From contig SZWC01000027.1 of the NCBI GenBank assembly GCA_023375785.1, positions 764,629-828,628 on the forward strand: DNA of 64,000 nucleotides, in the 5' to 3' direction. The position numbers and the translations under genes are program-made. This document shows, in pieces, positions 1 through 14,560 of this stretch. This DNA comes from Penium margaritaceum. Taxonomy: Eukaryota > Streptophyta > Zygnematophyceae > Desmidiales > Peniaceae. Every line of letters begins with the position of its first letter. Within the stretch, counting starts at the first letter, position 1. Under the pieces are notes generated by a model, which had not been told where the DNA came from, made no database searches, and saw only the letters and a list, made by a program, of their open reading frames with translations.

Positions 1-1921
1 TGGTCAGAAACACACTGGTCAGAAACACACTGGTCAAAAACACACTGGTTAGAAAGACAGTGGTCAGAAACACAGTGGTCAGAAGCACAACTGTCAGAAA
101 ACATAGTGGTCAGAATCTCACTGGTCAGGAACACATTGGTCCGAAACACACTGGGCAGGAACACAGTGTTCAGAAACACAATGGTCAGAAACACACTGGT
201 CAGCAACACTGTGGTCATAAACACTGTGGTCAGAAACACAGTGGGCAGTAACACACCAGTCAGAAACACACTGGTAAGAAACATAGTGGTCAGAAACACA
301 GTGGTCAGAGACACACTAGTCAGAAGCACAGTGGTCAGAAACACAGTGGTCAGCAAGACAGTGGTCAGAAACACACTGGTCAGAAACACAGTGGTCTGAA
401 ATGCAGTGGTCAGAAACACAGTGGTCAGAAACACACTAGTCAAAAACACAGTGGTCAGAAACACCGTGGTCAGAAACACAGTGGTCAAAAGCATAGTGGT
501 CAGAAACACAGTGGTAAGAAACACAATGGTCACAAACACTGTTTTCAGAAACACAGTGATCAGAAACATAGTGGTTAGGAACACAGTAGTTAGAAAAACA
601 CTGGTCAGAAACACACTTGTTAGAAACACAGTGGTAAGAAACACCGTGGTCAGACACACAGTGGTCAGAAACATAGTGGTCATAAACACATTGGTCAGAA
701 ACACGGTGGTGAGAAACACAGTGGTAAGAAACACAGTGGGTAGAAACACAATAGACAGAGACACAATGGTCAGAAACACAATGGTCGGAAACTCAGTGGT
801 CAGAAACACAGTGGTCATAAACACAATGGTCAGAAACACAGTGGTCACAAAGACAATGGTCAGAAACACACTGGTCAGACACACAGTGGTCAGAAACACA
901 GTGGTCAGAAACACAATGGTCAGAAACACAAGGGTCAAAAACACAGTGGTCAGAAACACAGTGGTCATAAACACACTCGTCAGAAACACAGTGGTCAGTA
1001 ACACAGTGGTCAAAACCACAGTGGTCAGAAACACAATGGTCAGAAACTCAGTGGTCGGAAACAGATTGGTCAGAAACACACTGGTCAGAAACACACTGGC
1101 CAGAAACACAGTGGTCAGAAACACAGTGGTCATAAACACACTGGTCAGAAACACACTGGTCAGAAACACACTAGTCAGAAAGACAGTGGTCAGAAACACA
1201 GTGGTCAGAGACACACTGGTCAAAAACACAGTGGTCAGAAACACAGTGGTCAGAAACACAATGGTCAGAAGCACAGCCGTCAGAAACACAATTATCAAAA
1301 ACACACAGGTGAGAAACACATTGGTCAGAAACACACTGGTCAGGAACACAGTGATCAGAAACACAGTGGTCATAAACACACTGGTCAGCAACACTGTGGT
1401 CAGAAACACAATGGTCAGAAACACAGTGGTCAGAAACACACCGGTCATAAACACACTGGCCAAAAACACTGTGGTCAGAAACACAGTGGTCTGAGACACA
1501 CTGGTCAGAATTATAATGGTCAGAAACACAGTGGTCAGAAACACAGTGGTCAGAAACATAATGGTCAGAAACACTGCGGTCAGAAATACGGTGGTTAGAA
1601 AAACACTTGTCAGACACTCAATGGTCAGACAAACAGTGGTCAGAAACACAGTGGTCAGAAACACAGTGGTCAGAAACACAATGATCAGATACACAGTGGT
1701 CAGAAACATAGTGGTTAGAAACACAGTGGTCAGAAACACAGTGGTCTGGAACACTGTGGTCAGAAACACAGTGGTCAGAAACACAGTGGTTAGAAACGCG
1801 CTGGTCAGAAACACCCTGGTCAGAAACACACTGGTAAAAAACACAGTGGTCAGAAACACAGTGGTCAGAAACACACTGGTCAGAAACACAGTGGTCAGAA
1901 ACACAGTGGTCAGTAACACAG

Positions 1922-2277
1922 TGGTCAGAAACACACTGGTCAGAAACACAGTGCTCAGAAACACAGTGGTCATAAACACAGTGGTCAGAATCACAGTGGT
2001 CAGACACACAGCGGTCAGACACAGTGGTCAGAAACACAGGTGTCAGACATACACTGGTCAGACACACAATAATCAGATACACAGTGGTGAGAAACACAGT
2101 GGTCAGAAACACACTGGTCAGAAACACAGTGCTCAGAAACACAGTGGTCATAAACACAGTGGTCAGAATCACAGTGGTCAGACACACAGCGGTCAGACAC
2201 AGTGGTCAGAAACACAGGTGTCAGACATACACTGGTCAGACACACAATAATCAGATACACAGTGGTGAGAAACACAG
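1922..2277 (+). repeat. 178-bp tandem duplication within the 15-bp array
   Basis: Two consecutive copies (about 1922-2099 and 2100-2277) appear identical by eye. Each contains a 13-bp unit (CAGACACAGTGGT), so the spacing is 178 bp (11 x 15 + 13) rather than a multiple of 15. The duplication therefore copied an existing phase shift, which points to unequal exchange or slippage of a multi-unit block after the deletion arose. Confidence 0.85.
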
Positions 2278-5200
2278 TGGTCAGAAAAACAGTGGTCAGA
2301 AATACAGTGGTCATAAACTCAATGGTCTGAAACAAAGTGGTCAGAAACACAGTGGTTAGAAACAAGCTGCTCAGAAACACACTGGTCATAAATACAGTGG
2401 TTAGAAACACAGTGGTCAGAAACACGGTGGTCATTAACACTCTGATCAGAAACACAGTGGTCAGACACACACTGTTCAGAAACACACTGGTCAGAAACAC
2501 AGTGGTCAGAAACACATTGGTCAGAAACACTGTGGTCAGAAACACAGTGGTCAGAAACGCAGTGGTCAGAAACACACTAGTCAAAAACACACTGGTCATA
2601 AACACAGTGGTCATAAACACAGTGATCAGAAAGACAATGGATAGAAACACACTGGTGAGAAACACACTAGTTGGATCCAAACTGGTCAGAAGCACGGTGG
2701 TCAGAAACACAGTGGTCAGAAACACGCTGGTTAGAAACACAGTCGTCAATAGCACAGTAGTCAAAAACACACTGGTCAGAAACACACTTGTCAGAAACAC
2801 AGTGGTGAGAAAGACAGTGGTCGGAAACAAAGTGGTCAGAAACACATTGGTCAGGAACACGGGTGTAAGAAAAACACTGGTCAGAAAAAACACTGGTCAG
2901 AAACACAGTGGTCAGACACGCAGTGGTCAGAAACACAGTGGTGAGAAACATAGTGGTGAGAAACACATTGGTCAGAAACACAATGGTCAGAAACACACTG
3001 GTCAGAAACATAGTGGTCAGAAACACAGTGGCTAGAAACACACTGGTTAGAAATACACTGGTGAGAAACAAAGTGGTCAGAAACACAGTGGTCATAAACA
3101 CAGTGGTCAGAAACACAGTGGTCAGACACACAACGGTCAGAAATACAGTGGTCAGAAACACCGTGGTAAGACACACAGTGGTAAAAAACAAAGTGATCAG
3201 ATACACAGTGGTCAGATACACAGTGGTCACAAACACATTGGTCAGAAACACAGTGGTCAGAAACTCAGTGGTCAGAAGCAAAGTGGTTAGAAACATAGTG
3301 GTAAGAAACAAACTGGTCAGAAACACACAAGTCATAAACACAATGGTCAGAAACACAGTGGTCAGAAACACAGTGGTCATAAACACACTGGTTAGAAACA
3401 TCGTGGTTAGAAACACACTGTTCAGAAACACACTGGTCCGAAATACAGTTGTGAGAAACACAGTGGTCAGAAATACAGTGGTCAGAAACACAGTCATCAG
3501 AAACGCAGTGGTCAGAAACACACTGGTCAGAAACACACTGGTCATAAACATAGTGGTCATAAACATAGTGGTCAGAAAGACACTGGATAGAAACACACTG
3601 GTCAGAAACATAGTAGTCGGATCCAAACTGGTTAGAAGCATAGTGGGCAGAACCACACTGGTTAGAAACACGCTGGCCAAAAACACTGTGGTCAATAACA
3701 CAGGTGTCAGAAACATACTGGTCAGAAACACACTCGTTCGAAACACAGTGGTGAGAAAGACAGTGGTCCGAAACACAATGGTCAGAAACAGAGTGGTCAC
3801 AAACACAGTGGTCAGAAACACACTGGTCAAAAAAACCACTGGTCAGAAACACAGTGGTTAGACACACAGTGGTCAAAAACACACTGGTCAGAAACACACT
3901 TGTCAGAAACACACTGGTCAAAAATGCACTGGTCAGAAACACAATGGTCAGAAACAGAGTGGTCAGAAGCCCAGTGGTCAGAAACACAGTGGTCAGAAAC
4001 ACAGTGGTGAGAAACACATTGGTCAGAAACACAGTGGTCAGAAACACACTGGTCAGAAACACAGTGGTCTGAAAAACAGTGCCTTTAAACACACTGGTCA
4101 GAAACACACTGGTCAGAAACACAGTGGTCACAAACACACTGGTCATAAATACAGTGGTCAGAAACACGGTGGTCAGACACATAGCGGTCAGAAACACAGT
4201 GGTCAGAAATACAGTAGTCAGAAACACAGTGATCAGATACATAGTGGTCAGAAACACAGTGGTTAGAAACACAGTGGTCAGAAACACAGTGGTCAGAAAC
4301 ACAGTGGTCAGAAACATTGTGGTCAGAAACACAGTGGTTACAACCACACTGGTCAGAAACACACTGGTCAGAAACACACCGGTAATAAACACAGTGGTCA
4401 CAAACACTGTGGTCAGAAACACACTGGTCAGAAACACAGTGGTCAGAAACACAGTGGTGAGAAACACAGTGGTCAGAAAGACACTCGTCAGAAACACAGT
4501 GCTCAGAAACACAGTGGCTAGAAATACACTGGTCAGAAACACACTGGTGAGAAACGAAGTGCTCACAAACACAGTGGTCATAAACACAGTGGTCAGAAAC
4601 ACAGTGGTCAGACACACAGTGGTCAGAAACACAGTGGTCAGAAACACAGTGGTCAGACACACAGTGTTCAGACACACACTAATCAGATACACAGTGGTCA
4701 GATACACATTGGTCTGAAACAAAGTGGTCAGAAATACAATAGTGAGAAACAAACTGGTGAGAAACACACTGGTCAGAAACATAGTGGTCAGAAACACAAT
4801 GGTTAGAAACACAGCGGTCACAAACACAGTGGTCAGAAACACAGTTGTCAGAAACACAGCGGTGAGAAGCACAGTGGTTAGAAACACAGTGGTCAGAAAC
4901 ACAGTGGTCAGAAGCACAATGGTCAGAAACACAATGGTCAGAAACACAGTGGTCAGAAGCAAAGTGGTCAGAAACACAGTGGTCAGAAACAGAATGGTCA
5001 GAAACACAGTGGTCAGAAACATAGTGGTGAGGAACACGGTGGACAGAAACACAGTGGTCAGAAACACAGTGGTCATAAACACACTTGTTAGAAACATCAT
5101 GGTCAAAAACACACTGTTCAAAAACACACTGGTCCGAAATACAGTGGTGAGAAACACAGTGGTCAGAAACACAGTGGTTAGAAACACAGTGATTAGAAAC

Positions 5201-7800
5201 GCTGTGGTCAGAAACGCACTGGTCAGAAACACACTGGTCATAAACACAGTGGTCATAAACATAGTGGTTAGAAAGACACTGGATAGAAACACACTGGTCA
5301 GAAACATAGTAGTCGGATCCAAACTAATCAGAAGCACAGTGGGTAGAACCACACTGGTGAGAAACACGCTGGCCAGAAACACAGAGGTCAATAACACAGT
5401 GGTCAGAAACATACTGGTCAGAAACACACTCGTCCCAAACACAATGGTGAGAAAGGCAGTGGTCGGAAACAAAGTGGTCAGAAACACGGTGGTCAGAAAC
5501 ACGGTTGTCAGAAACACACTGGTCAAAAAAACCACTGGTCAGACACACAGTGGTCAGAAAACATACTGGTCAGAAACACACTGGTCAGAAACACACTGGT
5601 CAGAAACACAATGGTCAGAAACAAAGTGGTCAGAAACACAGTGGTCAGAAAGACAGTGGTCATAAACACAGTGGTGAGAAACACATTTGTCAGAAACACA
5701 ATGATCAGAAACACAGTGGTCAGAAACACACTGGTCAGAAACATAGTGGTCAGAAACAGAGTAGCTATAAACACACGGGTCAGAAACACACTAGTTGGAA
5801 ACACAGTGGTCACAAACACAGTTGTCATAAATAAAGTGGTCAGAAACACAGTGGTTAGACACATAGTGGTCAGAAACACAGTGGTCAGAAACACAGTGGT
5901 CAAAAACACAGTGATCAGATACACAGTGGTCAGAAACACAGTGGTTAGAAACACAGTGGTCAGAAACAGAGTGGTCAGAAACACAGTGGTCAGAAACATA
6001 GTGGTCAGAAACACAGTGGTTAGAAACACACTGTTCAAAACCACACTGGTCAAAAACACATATGTAATAAACACAGTGGTCAGAAACACAGTGGTCAGAA
6101 ACACAGTGGTCAGAAACAGAGTGGTCAGAAACACAGTGGTCATAAACACAGTGGTCAGAAACACACTGGTCAGAAACACGGTGCTCGGAAACATAGTGGC
6201 TAGAAACACACTGGTCAGAAACACACTGGTGAGAAACAAAGTGCTCACAAACACAGTGGTCATAAACACAGTGGTCAGAAACACAGTGGTCAGACACACA
6301 GCGGTCAGAAACACTGTGGTCAGAAACACAGTGGTCAGACACACAGTGGTGAGACACACAGTAATCAGATACAAAGTAGTCAGATACATAGTGGTCAGAA
6401 AAACAGTGGTAAAAAACACAATGGTCATAAACTCAATGGTCAGAAACAACGTGGTCAGAAACACAGTGGTCAGAAACAAACAGGTCAGAAACACACTGGT
6501 CAGAAACACAGTGGTCAGAAACACAGTGGTCAGAAACACAATGGTCATAAACACACTGGACAGAAACACCGTGGTCAGACACACACTGTTCAGAAACACA
6601 CTGGTCAGAAACACAGTGGTCAGAAACGCAGTGGTCAGAAACACACTGGTCAGAAACACAGTGGTCATAAACACAGTGGTCATAAACACAGTGGTCAGAA
6701 AGACAGAGGGTAGAAACACACTGGTCAGAAACACAGCAGTCGGATCCAAACTGGTCAGAAGCACAATGGTCAGAAACACGGTGGTCAGAAACACGCTGGT
6801 CAGAAACACAGTGGTCAATAGCACACTGGTCAGGCACACACTGGTCAGAAACACACTGGCCAGAAACACACTGGTCAGAAACGCAATGGTCACAAACATA
6901 GTGGTCAGAAACAAAGTGGTCAGAAACACATTGGTCAGAAACACAATGGCTAGAAACACACTGGTCAGAAACACACTGGTGAGAAACAAAGTGGTCACAA
7001 CCACTGTGTCCATAAACACAGTGGTAAAAAAACACAGTCGTCAGACACACAGTGGTCAGATACACAGTGGTCAGATACACAGTGGTCAGAAACACAGTGG
7101 TCAGAAACAGAGTGGTCAGAAACTCAATGGTCAGAAACAAAGTGGTCAGAAACATAGTGGTCGGAAACAAACTGCTCAGAAACACACTGGTCAAAAACAC
7201 AGTGGTCAGAAACACAGTGGTCATAAACACACTAGTTAGAAACACCGTGGCCAGAAACACACTGTTCAGAAACACACTGGTCAGAAACACAGTGGTCAAA
7301 AACACAGTAGTCAGAAACACACTGGTCAGAAACACACTGGTCATAAACACAGTGGTCATAAACATAGTGGTCAGAAAGACACTGGATAGAAACACACTGG
7401 TCACAAATACAGTAGTCGGATCCAAACTGGTCAGAAGCACAGTGGGCAGAACCAAACTGGTGAGAAACACGCTGGCCAGAAACACAGTGGTCAATAACAC
7501 AGTGGTCAGAAACATACTGGTCAGAAACATACTTGTCCCAAACACAGTGGTGAGAAAGACAGTGGTCAGAAACACAGTGGTCACAAACACAGTGGTCTGA
7601 AACACGGTTGTCAGAAACACACTGGTCAAAAAAACCACTGGTCAGAAACACAGTGGTCAGACACACAATGGTTAGAAAACACACTGGTCAGAAACACACT
7701 GGTCAGAAAACCACTAGGCGGAAACACAGTGGTCACAAACACAGTGGTCATAAATATAGTGGTCAGAAACAAAGTGGTTAGAGACATAGCGGTCTGAAAC

Positions 7801-8040
7801 ACAGTGGTCAGAAACACAGTGGTCAAAAACACAATGATCAGATACACAGTGGTCAGAAACACAGTGGTTAGAAACACAGTGGTCAGAAACACAGTGGTCA
7901 CAAACACAGTGGTCAGAAACACAGTGGTCAGAAACACAGTGGTCAAAAACACAATGATCAGATACACAGTGGTCAGAAACACAGTGGTTAGAAACACAGT
8001 GGTCAGAAACACAGTGGTCACAAACACAGTGGTCAGAAAC
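7801..8040 (+). repeat. 120-bp tandem duplication (8 units)
   Basis: Bases 7801-7920 and 7921-8040 are identical by direct comparison, including the rare unit variants containing AATGATCAGATAC and GGTTAGAAAC. Perfect identity in an array whose neighbouring units differ indicates a recent local duplication. Confidence 0.9.
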
Positions 8041-9165
8041 ATAGTGGTCAGAAACACAGTGGTTAGAAACACACTGGTCAAAAACACACTGGTCAGAAAC
8101 ACACTGGTTATAAACACAGTGGTCAGAAACACAGTGGTCAGAAACACAGTGGTCAGAAACACAGTGGTCAGAAACACAGTGGTCATAAACACAGTGGTCA
8201 GAAACACACTGGTCAGAAACACAGTGGTCAGAAACACAGTGGTCAGAAACACAGTGGTCAGAAACACAGTGGTCATAAACACAGTGGTCAGAAACACACT
8301 GGTCAGAAACACGGTGCTCAGAAACACAGTGGCTAGAAACACACTGGTCAGAAACACACTGGTGAGAAACAAAGTGCTCACAAACACAGTGGTCATAAAC
8401 ACAGTGGTCAGAAACACAGTGGTTAGACACACAGTGGTCAGAAACACTATGGTTTGAAACACAGTGGTCAGACACACAGTGGTCAGACACACAGTAATCA
8501 GATACACAGTGGTCAGATACACAGTGGTCAGAAAAACAAAGGTCAAAAACACAATGGTCATAACTCAATGGTCAGTAACAACGTGGTCAAACACACAGTT
8601 GTCAGAAACAAACTGGTCAGAAACACACTGGTCAGAAACACAGTGGTCAGAAACACCGTGGTCAGAAACACAGTGGTCATAAACACACTGGTCAGAAACA
8701 CCGTGGTCAGACACACACTGTTCAGAAACACACTGGTCAGAAACACAGTGGTCAGAAACACAGTGGTCAGAAATACTGTGGTCAGAAACACAGTGGTCAG
8801 AAACGCAGTGGTCAGAAACACACTGGTCAGAAACACAGTGGTCATAAACACAGTGGTCGTAAACACAGTGGTCAGAAAGACAGAGGGTAGAAAGACACTG
8901 GTCAGAAACACAGCAGTCGGATCCAAACTGGTCAGAAGCATAGTGGTGAGAAACACGGTGGTCAGAAACACGGTAGTCGGAAACACAGTGGTGAATAGCA
9001 CACTCGTCAGAAACACACTGGTCAGAAACACAGTGGCCAGAAACACACTGGTCAGACACACAGTGGTGAGAAACACATTGGTCAGAAACACAGTGGTCAG
9101 AAACACACTAGCATGAAACACAGTGGTCAGAAACACAGAGGCTAGAAACACACTGGTCAGAAACA

Positions 9166-9375
9166 CACTGGTGAGAAACAAAGTGGTCACAAACACAGTG
9201 TTCATAAACATAGTGGTCGGAAACACAGTGGTCAGACACATAGTGGTCAGATACACAGTGGTCAGAAACACACTGGTGAGAAACAAAGTGGTCACAAACA
9301 CAGTGTTCATAAACATAGTGGTCGGAAACACAGTGGTCAGACACATAGTGGTCAGATACACAGTGGTCAGATACA
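9166..9375 (+). repeat. 105-bp tandem duplication (7 units)
   Basis: The block starting CACTGGTGAGAAACAAAG at 9166 is repeated from 9271 with the same series of rare variants (AAAGTGGTCAC, GTGTTCATAAACATAG, GGTCGGAAAC, CAGACACATAG). The first copy ends with a single CAGATACACAGTGG unit, which is multiplied after the second copy. Confidence 0.85.
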
Positions 9376-10064
9376 CAGTGGTCAGAAACACAGTGGTCAG
9401 AAAAACAGTGGTCAGAAACTCAATGGTCAGAAACAAAGTGGTCAGAAACACAGTGGTCAGAAATAAACTGGTCAGAAACACACTGGTCAGAAACACAGTG
9501 GTCAGAAACACAGTGGTCATAAACACACTAGTTAGAAACACCGTGGCCAGAAACACACAGTTCAGAAACACACTGGTCAGAAACACAGTGGTCAAAAACA
9601 CAGTAGTCAGAAACACACTGGTCAGAAACACACTGGTCATAAACATAGTGGTCATAAACATAGTGGTCAGAAAGACACTGGATAGAAACACACTGGTCAC
9701 AAACACAGTAGTCGGATCCAAACTGGTCAGAAGCACAGTGGGCAGAACCACACTGGTGAGAAACACGCTGGCCAGAAACACAGTGGTCAATAACACAGTG
9801 GTCAGAAACATACTGGTCAGAAACATACTTGTCCCAAACACAGTGGTGAGAAAGACAGTGGCCAGAAACACAGTGGTCACAAACACAGTGGTCTGAAACA
9901 CGGTTGTCAGAAACACACTGGTCAAAAAAACCACTGGTCAGAAACACAGTGGTCAGACACACAATGGTTAGAAAACACACTGGTCAGAAACACACTGGTC
10001 AGAAACACAGTGGTCAGAAACACAGTGATCAGATACACAGTGGTCAGAAACACAGTGGTCAGAA

Positions 10065-10485
10065 ACACGGTGCTCAGAAACACTGTGGCTAGAAACACAC
10101 TGGTCAGAAACACACTGGTGAGAAACAAAGTGCTCACAAACACAGTGGTCATAAACACAGTGGTCAGAAACACAGTGGTCAGAAACACAGTGATCAGATA
10201 CACAGTGGTCAGAAACACAGTGGTCAGAAACACAGTGGTCAGAAACACAGTGGTCATAAACACAGTGGTCAGAAACACAGTGGTCAGAAACACAGTGGTC
10301 AGAAACACAGTGGTCAGAAACACAGTGGTCATAAACACAGTGGTCAGAAACACACTGGTCAGAAACACGGTGCTCAGAAACACTGTGGCTAGAAACACAC
10401 TGGTCAGAAACACACTGGTGAGAAACAAAGTGCTCACAAACACAGTGGTCATAAACACAGTGGTCAGAAACACAGTGGTTAGACA
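10065..10485 (+). repeat. 300-bp spaced duplication in the left array
   Basis: The string of variants beginning CACGGTGCTCAGAAACAC, followed by GTGGCTAG and AAAGTGCTCACAAAC, occurs from about 10,065 and again exactly 300 bp (20 units) later. The interval consists of ordinary consensus-like units, including AGTGATCAGATACAC. Confidence 0.8.
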
Positions 10486-11304
10486 CACTGCGGTCAGAAA
10501 CACTATGGTCTGAAACACAGTGGTCAGACACACAGTGGTCAGACACACAGTAATCAGATACACAGTGGTCAGATACACAGTGGTCAGAAAAACAGTGTTC
10601 AAAAACACAATGGTCATAAACTCAATGGTCAGAAACAACGTGGTCAGACACACAGTTGTCAGAAACAAACTGGTCAGAAACACACTGGTCAGAAACACAG
10701 TGGTCAGAAACACCGTGGTCAGAAACACAGTGGTCATAAACACACTGGTCAGAAACACCGTGGTCAGACACACACTGTTCACAAACACACTGGTCAGAAA
10801 CACAGTGGTCAGAAACACAGTGGTCAGAAACACTGTGGTCAGAAACACAGTGGTCAGAAACGCGGTGGTCAGAAACACACTGGTCAGAAACACAGTGGTC
10901 ATAAACACAATGGTCGTAAACACAGTGGTCAGAAAGACAGAGGGTAGAAAGACACTGGTCAGAAACACAGCAGTCGGATCCAAACTGGTCAGAAGCATAG
11001 TGGTGAGAAACACGGTGGTCAGAAACACGGTAGTCAGAAACACAGTGGTGAATAGCACACTCGTCAGAAACACACTGGTCAGAAACACACTGGCCAGAAA
11101 CACACTGGTCAGACACACAGTGGTGAGAAACACATTGGTCAGAAACACAGTGGTCAGAAACACACTAGCATGAAACACAGTGGTCAGAAACACAGTGGCT
11201 AGAAACACACTGGTCAGAAACACACTGGTGAGAAACAAAGTGGTCACAAACACAGTGTTCATAAACATAGTGGTCGGAAACACAGTGGTCAGACACATAG
11301 TGGT

Positions 11305-11394
11305 CAGATACACAGTGGTCAGATACACAGTGGTCAGATACACAGTGGTCAGATACACAGTGGTCAGATACACAGTGGTCAGATACACAGTGGT
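11305..11394 (+). repeat. run of six identical variant 15-mers
   Basis: Six consecutive copies of the variant unit CAGATACACAGTGGT stand back to back, starting at 11305, 11320, 11335, 11350, 11365 and 11380. Elsewhere this variant occurs singly or in pairs. The run is a single-unit expansion by slippage or local gene conversion. Confidence 0.9.
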
Positions 11395-14120
11395 CAGAAG
11401 CACAGTGGTCAGAAACACAGTGGTCAGAAACACACTGGTCAGAAACACACTGGTGAGAAACAAAGTGGTCACAAACACAGTGTTCATAAACATAGTGGTC
11501 GGAAACACAGTGGTCAGACACATAGTGGTCAGATACACAGTGGTCAGATACACAGTGGTCAGAAGCACAGTGGTCAGAAAAACAGTGGTCAGAAACTCAA
11601 TGGTCAGAAACAAAGTGGTCAGAAACACAGTGGTCAGAAATAAACTGGTCAGAAACACACTGGTCAGAAACACAGTGGTTAGAAACAGAGTGGTCATAAA
11701 CACACTGGTTAGAAACACCGTGGCCAGAAACACACTGTTCAGAAACACACTGGTCATAAACACAGTGGTCAGAAACACAGTGGTCAGAAACACAGTGGTC
11801 AGAAACAGAGTGATCAGAAATGCAGTGAACAGAAACACACTGGTCAAGAACACACTTGTCAGAAACACACTGGTCAGAAATACACTGGACAGAAACACAC
11901 TTGTCAGAAACACAGTAGTCTGATCCAAACTGATCAGAAGCATAGTGGTCATAAACACACTTGTCAGAAACACACTCGTCCGAAACACAGTGGTGAGAAA
12001 GACAGTGGTCAGAAAGACAGTGGTCAGAAATGCAGTGGTCAGAAACACGGTGGTCAGAAACACACTGGTCATAAAAACCACTGGTCAGAAACACAGTCGT
12101 CAGACACACAGTAGACAGAAACACACTGGTCAGAAACACACTGGTCAGAAATGCACTGGTAAGCAACACAATGGTCAGAAACAGAGTGGTCAGAAGCAAA
12201 GTGGTCAGAAACACAATGGTCAGAAACACAGTGGTCAGAAACACATTGGTCAGAAACACAGTGGTCAGAAACACACTGGTCAGAAACACAGTGGTCATAA
12301 ACACAGTACCTTTAAACACACGGGTCAGAAACACACTGGTCAGAAACATAGTGGTCACAAACACACAGGTCATAAATACAGTGGTCAGAAACACAGTGTT
12401 CAGACACATAGCGGTCAGAAACACAGTGGTCAGAAACACAATAGTCAGAAACACAGTGATCAGATACACAGTGGTCAGAAACACACTGGTCAGAAACACA
12501 CTGGTCAGAAACACAGTGGTCACAAACACACTGGTCAGAAACAAAGTGGTCAGAAACACAGTGGTCAGAAACACAGTGGTCAGAAACACAGTGCTCAGAA
12601 ACACAGTGGCTAGAAACACACTAGTCAGAAACACACTTGTGAGAAACGAAGTGCTCACAAACACAGTGGTCATAAACACAGTGGTCGGAAACACAGTGGT
12701 CAGACACACAGCTGTCAGAAACAGAGTGATCACAAACACAGTGGTCAGACACACAGTGTTCAGACACACACTGGACACAAACACAGTGGTCACAAACACA
12801 GTGGTCAGATACACATTGGTCACAAACACAGTGGTCACAAACAAGGTAGTCATAAACGAACTGGTCAAAAACACACTGGTCAGAAACACAGTGGTCAGAA
12901 ACACTGTGGTCAGAATCACAGAGGTCACAAACACACTGGTCAGAAACATAGTGGTCAGAAACAGAGTGGTCTGAAACACAGTGGTCAGAAACACAGTGGT
13001 CAGAAGCACAGTGGTCAGAACACAATGGTCAAAAACACAGTGGTCAGAAACACAGTGGTCATAAACACAGTGGTCACAAACACGGAGGTCAGAAACACAA
13101 ATGTCAGAAACACACTGGTCAGAAACATAGTGGTCAGAAACACAGTGGTCAGAAACATAGTGGTCAGAAACACAATGGTTAGAAACACAGTGGTCAGAAA
13201 CACAGTGGTCACAAACACAGTGGTCAGAAGCACAGTGGTCAGAAACACAGTGGTCAGAAACATACTAGTAAGAAACACAATTGTTACAAACACTGTGGTC
13301 ATAAATACAGTGGTCAGAAACACAGTGGTCAGATACACAACGGTCAGAAACACAGTGGTCAGAAGCACAGATGTCAGAAACACAGTGATCAAATACCCAG
13401 TGGTCAGAATTACAGTGGTCAGAAACACAGTGGTCAGAAAAATAGTGGTTAGAAACACACTGGTCAGAAACACACTAGTCAGAAACACACCAGTCACAAA
13501 CACAGTGGTCAGAAACACAGATGTCCGAAACACACTGGTCATAAACATAGTGGTCTGAAACATAGTGGTCAGAAACACAGTGGTCGGAAACACAGTGGTC
13601 AGAAACACACTGGTCAGAAACACAGTGGTCAGAAACACAGTGGTCAGAAGCACAGTGGTCAGAAACAAAGTGTTCAGAAACACAATGGTCGGAAACACAA
13701 TAGTCGGAAACACAGTGGTCGGAAACACAGTGTTCAAAAACACACTGGTTAGGAACACTGTGGTCAGAAAAACACTGGTAAAAACGCACTTGTCAGAAAC
13801 ACAGTGGTAAGAAACACAGTGGTCAGACACACAGCGGTCATAAACATAGGGCTCAGAAATACACAGGTCATAAACACATTGGTCAGAGAAATAGTCGTCA
13901 GAAACAAAGTGGTCAGAAACACAGTGGTTATAAGCACACTAGACAGAGACACAATAGTCAGAAACACAGACGTCAGAAACACACTGGTCAGAAACACAGC
14001 GGTCATAGACACAGTGGTCAGAAACACAGTGGTCAGAAGCACGGTGGTCAGAAACACATTTGTCAGAAACACAGTGGTCAGGAACACAATGGTCATAAAC
14101 ACAATGGTTAGAAACAAAAG

Positions 14121-14560
14121 GGTCAAAAACACAGTGGTCAGAAACACAGTGGTCATGAATACACTGGTCAGAAACACAGTAGTCAGAAACACAGTGGTCA
14201 CAAACACACTCGTCAGAAACACACTGGTCAGAAACACAGTGGTCAGAAACACAGTGGTCAGAAACACAGGGGTCAGAAACCCAGTGGTCAGAAACAGAGT
14301 GGTCAGAAACACAGTGGTCAGAAACACAGTGGTCAGAAACAGAGTGGTCAGAAACACAGTGGTCAAAAACACAGTGGTCAGAAACACAGTGGTCATGAAT
14401 ACACTGGTCAGAAACACAGTAGTCAGAAACACAGTGGTCACAAACACACTCGTCAGAAACACACTGGTCAGAAACACAGTGGTCAGAAACACAGTGGTCA
14501 GAAACACAGGGGTCAGAAACCCAGTGGTCAGAAACAGAGTGGTCAGAAACACAGTGGTCA
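14121..14560 (+). repeat. 240-bp tandem duplication (16 units)
   Basis: The blocks beginning at 14121 and 14361 share the same series of rare variants (GGTCATGAATACAC, CACACTCGTCAG, CACAGGGGTCAG, AACCCAGTGG, AACAGAGTGG). They look identical until about 14,560, where the second copy diverges. Confidence 0.85.

Larger units (their letters stand above)
8290..11400 (+). repeat. about 2.06-kb segmental duplication within the left array
   Basis: A block at about 8,290-9,390 recurs at about 10,346-11,400. Landmark variants keep an offset of 2,056 bp (ACGGTGCTCA at 8311 and 10367), which becomes 2,057 bp after a one-base deletion near 8,565 (the GGATCC units at 8919 and 10976). A related neighbouring block, 7,050-7,700, recurs at about 9,350-9,990 with an offset near 2,296. 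This is higher-order repeat organisation with later local expansions inside each copy. Confidence 0.8.

Noticed and set aside
406-1494. Long open frames with VRNTV, KHSGQ or ETQWS repeats throughout the 15-bp array, taken as repeat proteins
   Set aside because: Five of six frames are open at once because the period is 15. Phase shifts by 13- and 14-bp units and stops occur at random, variation shows no codon-position pattern I can see, and there is no start context or non-repeat domain.
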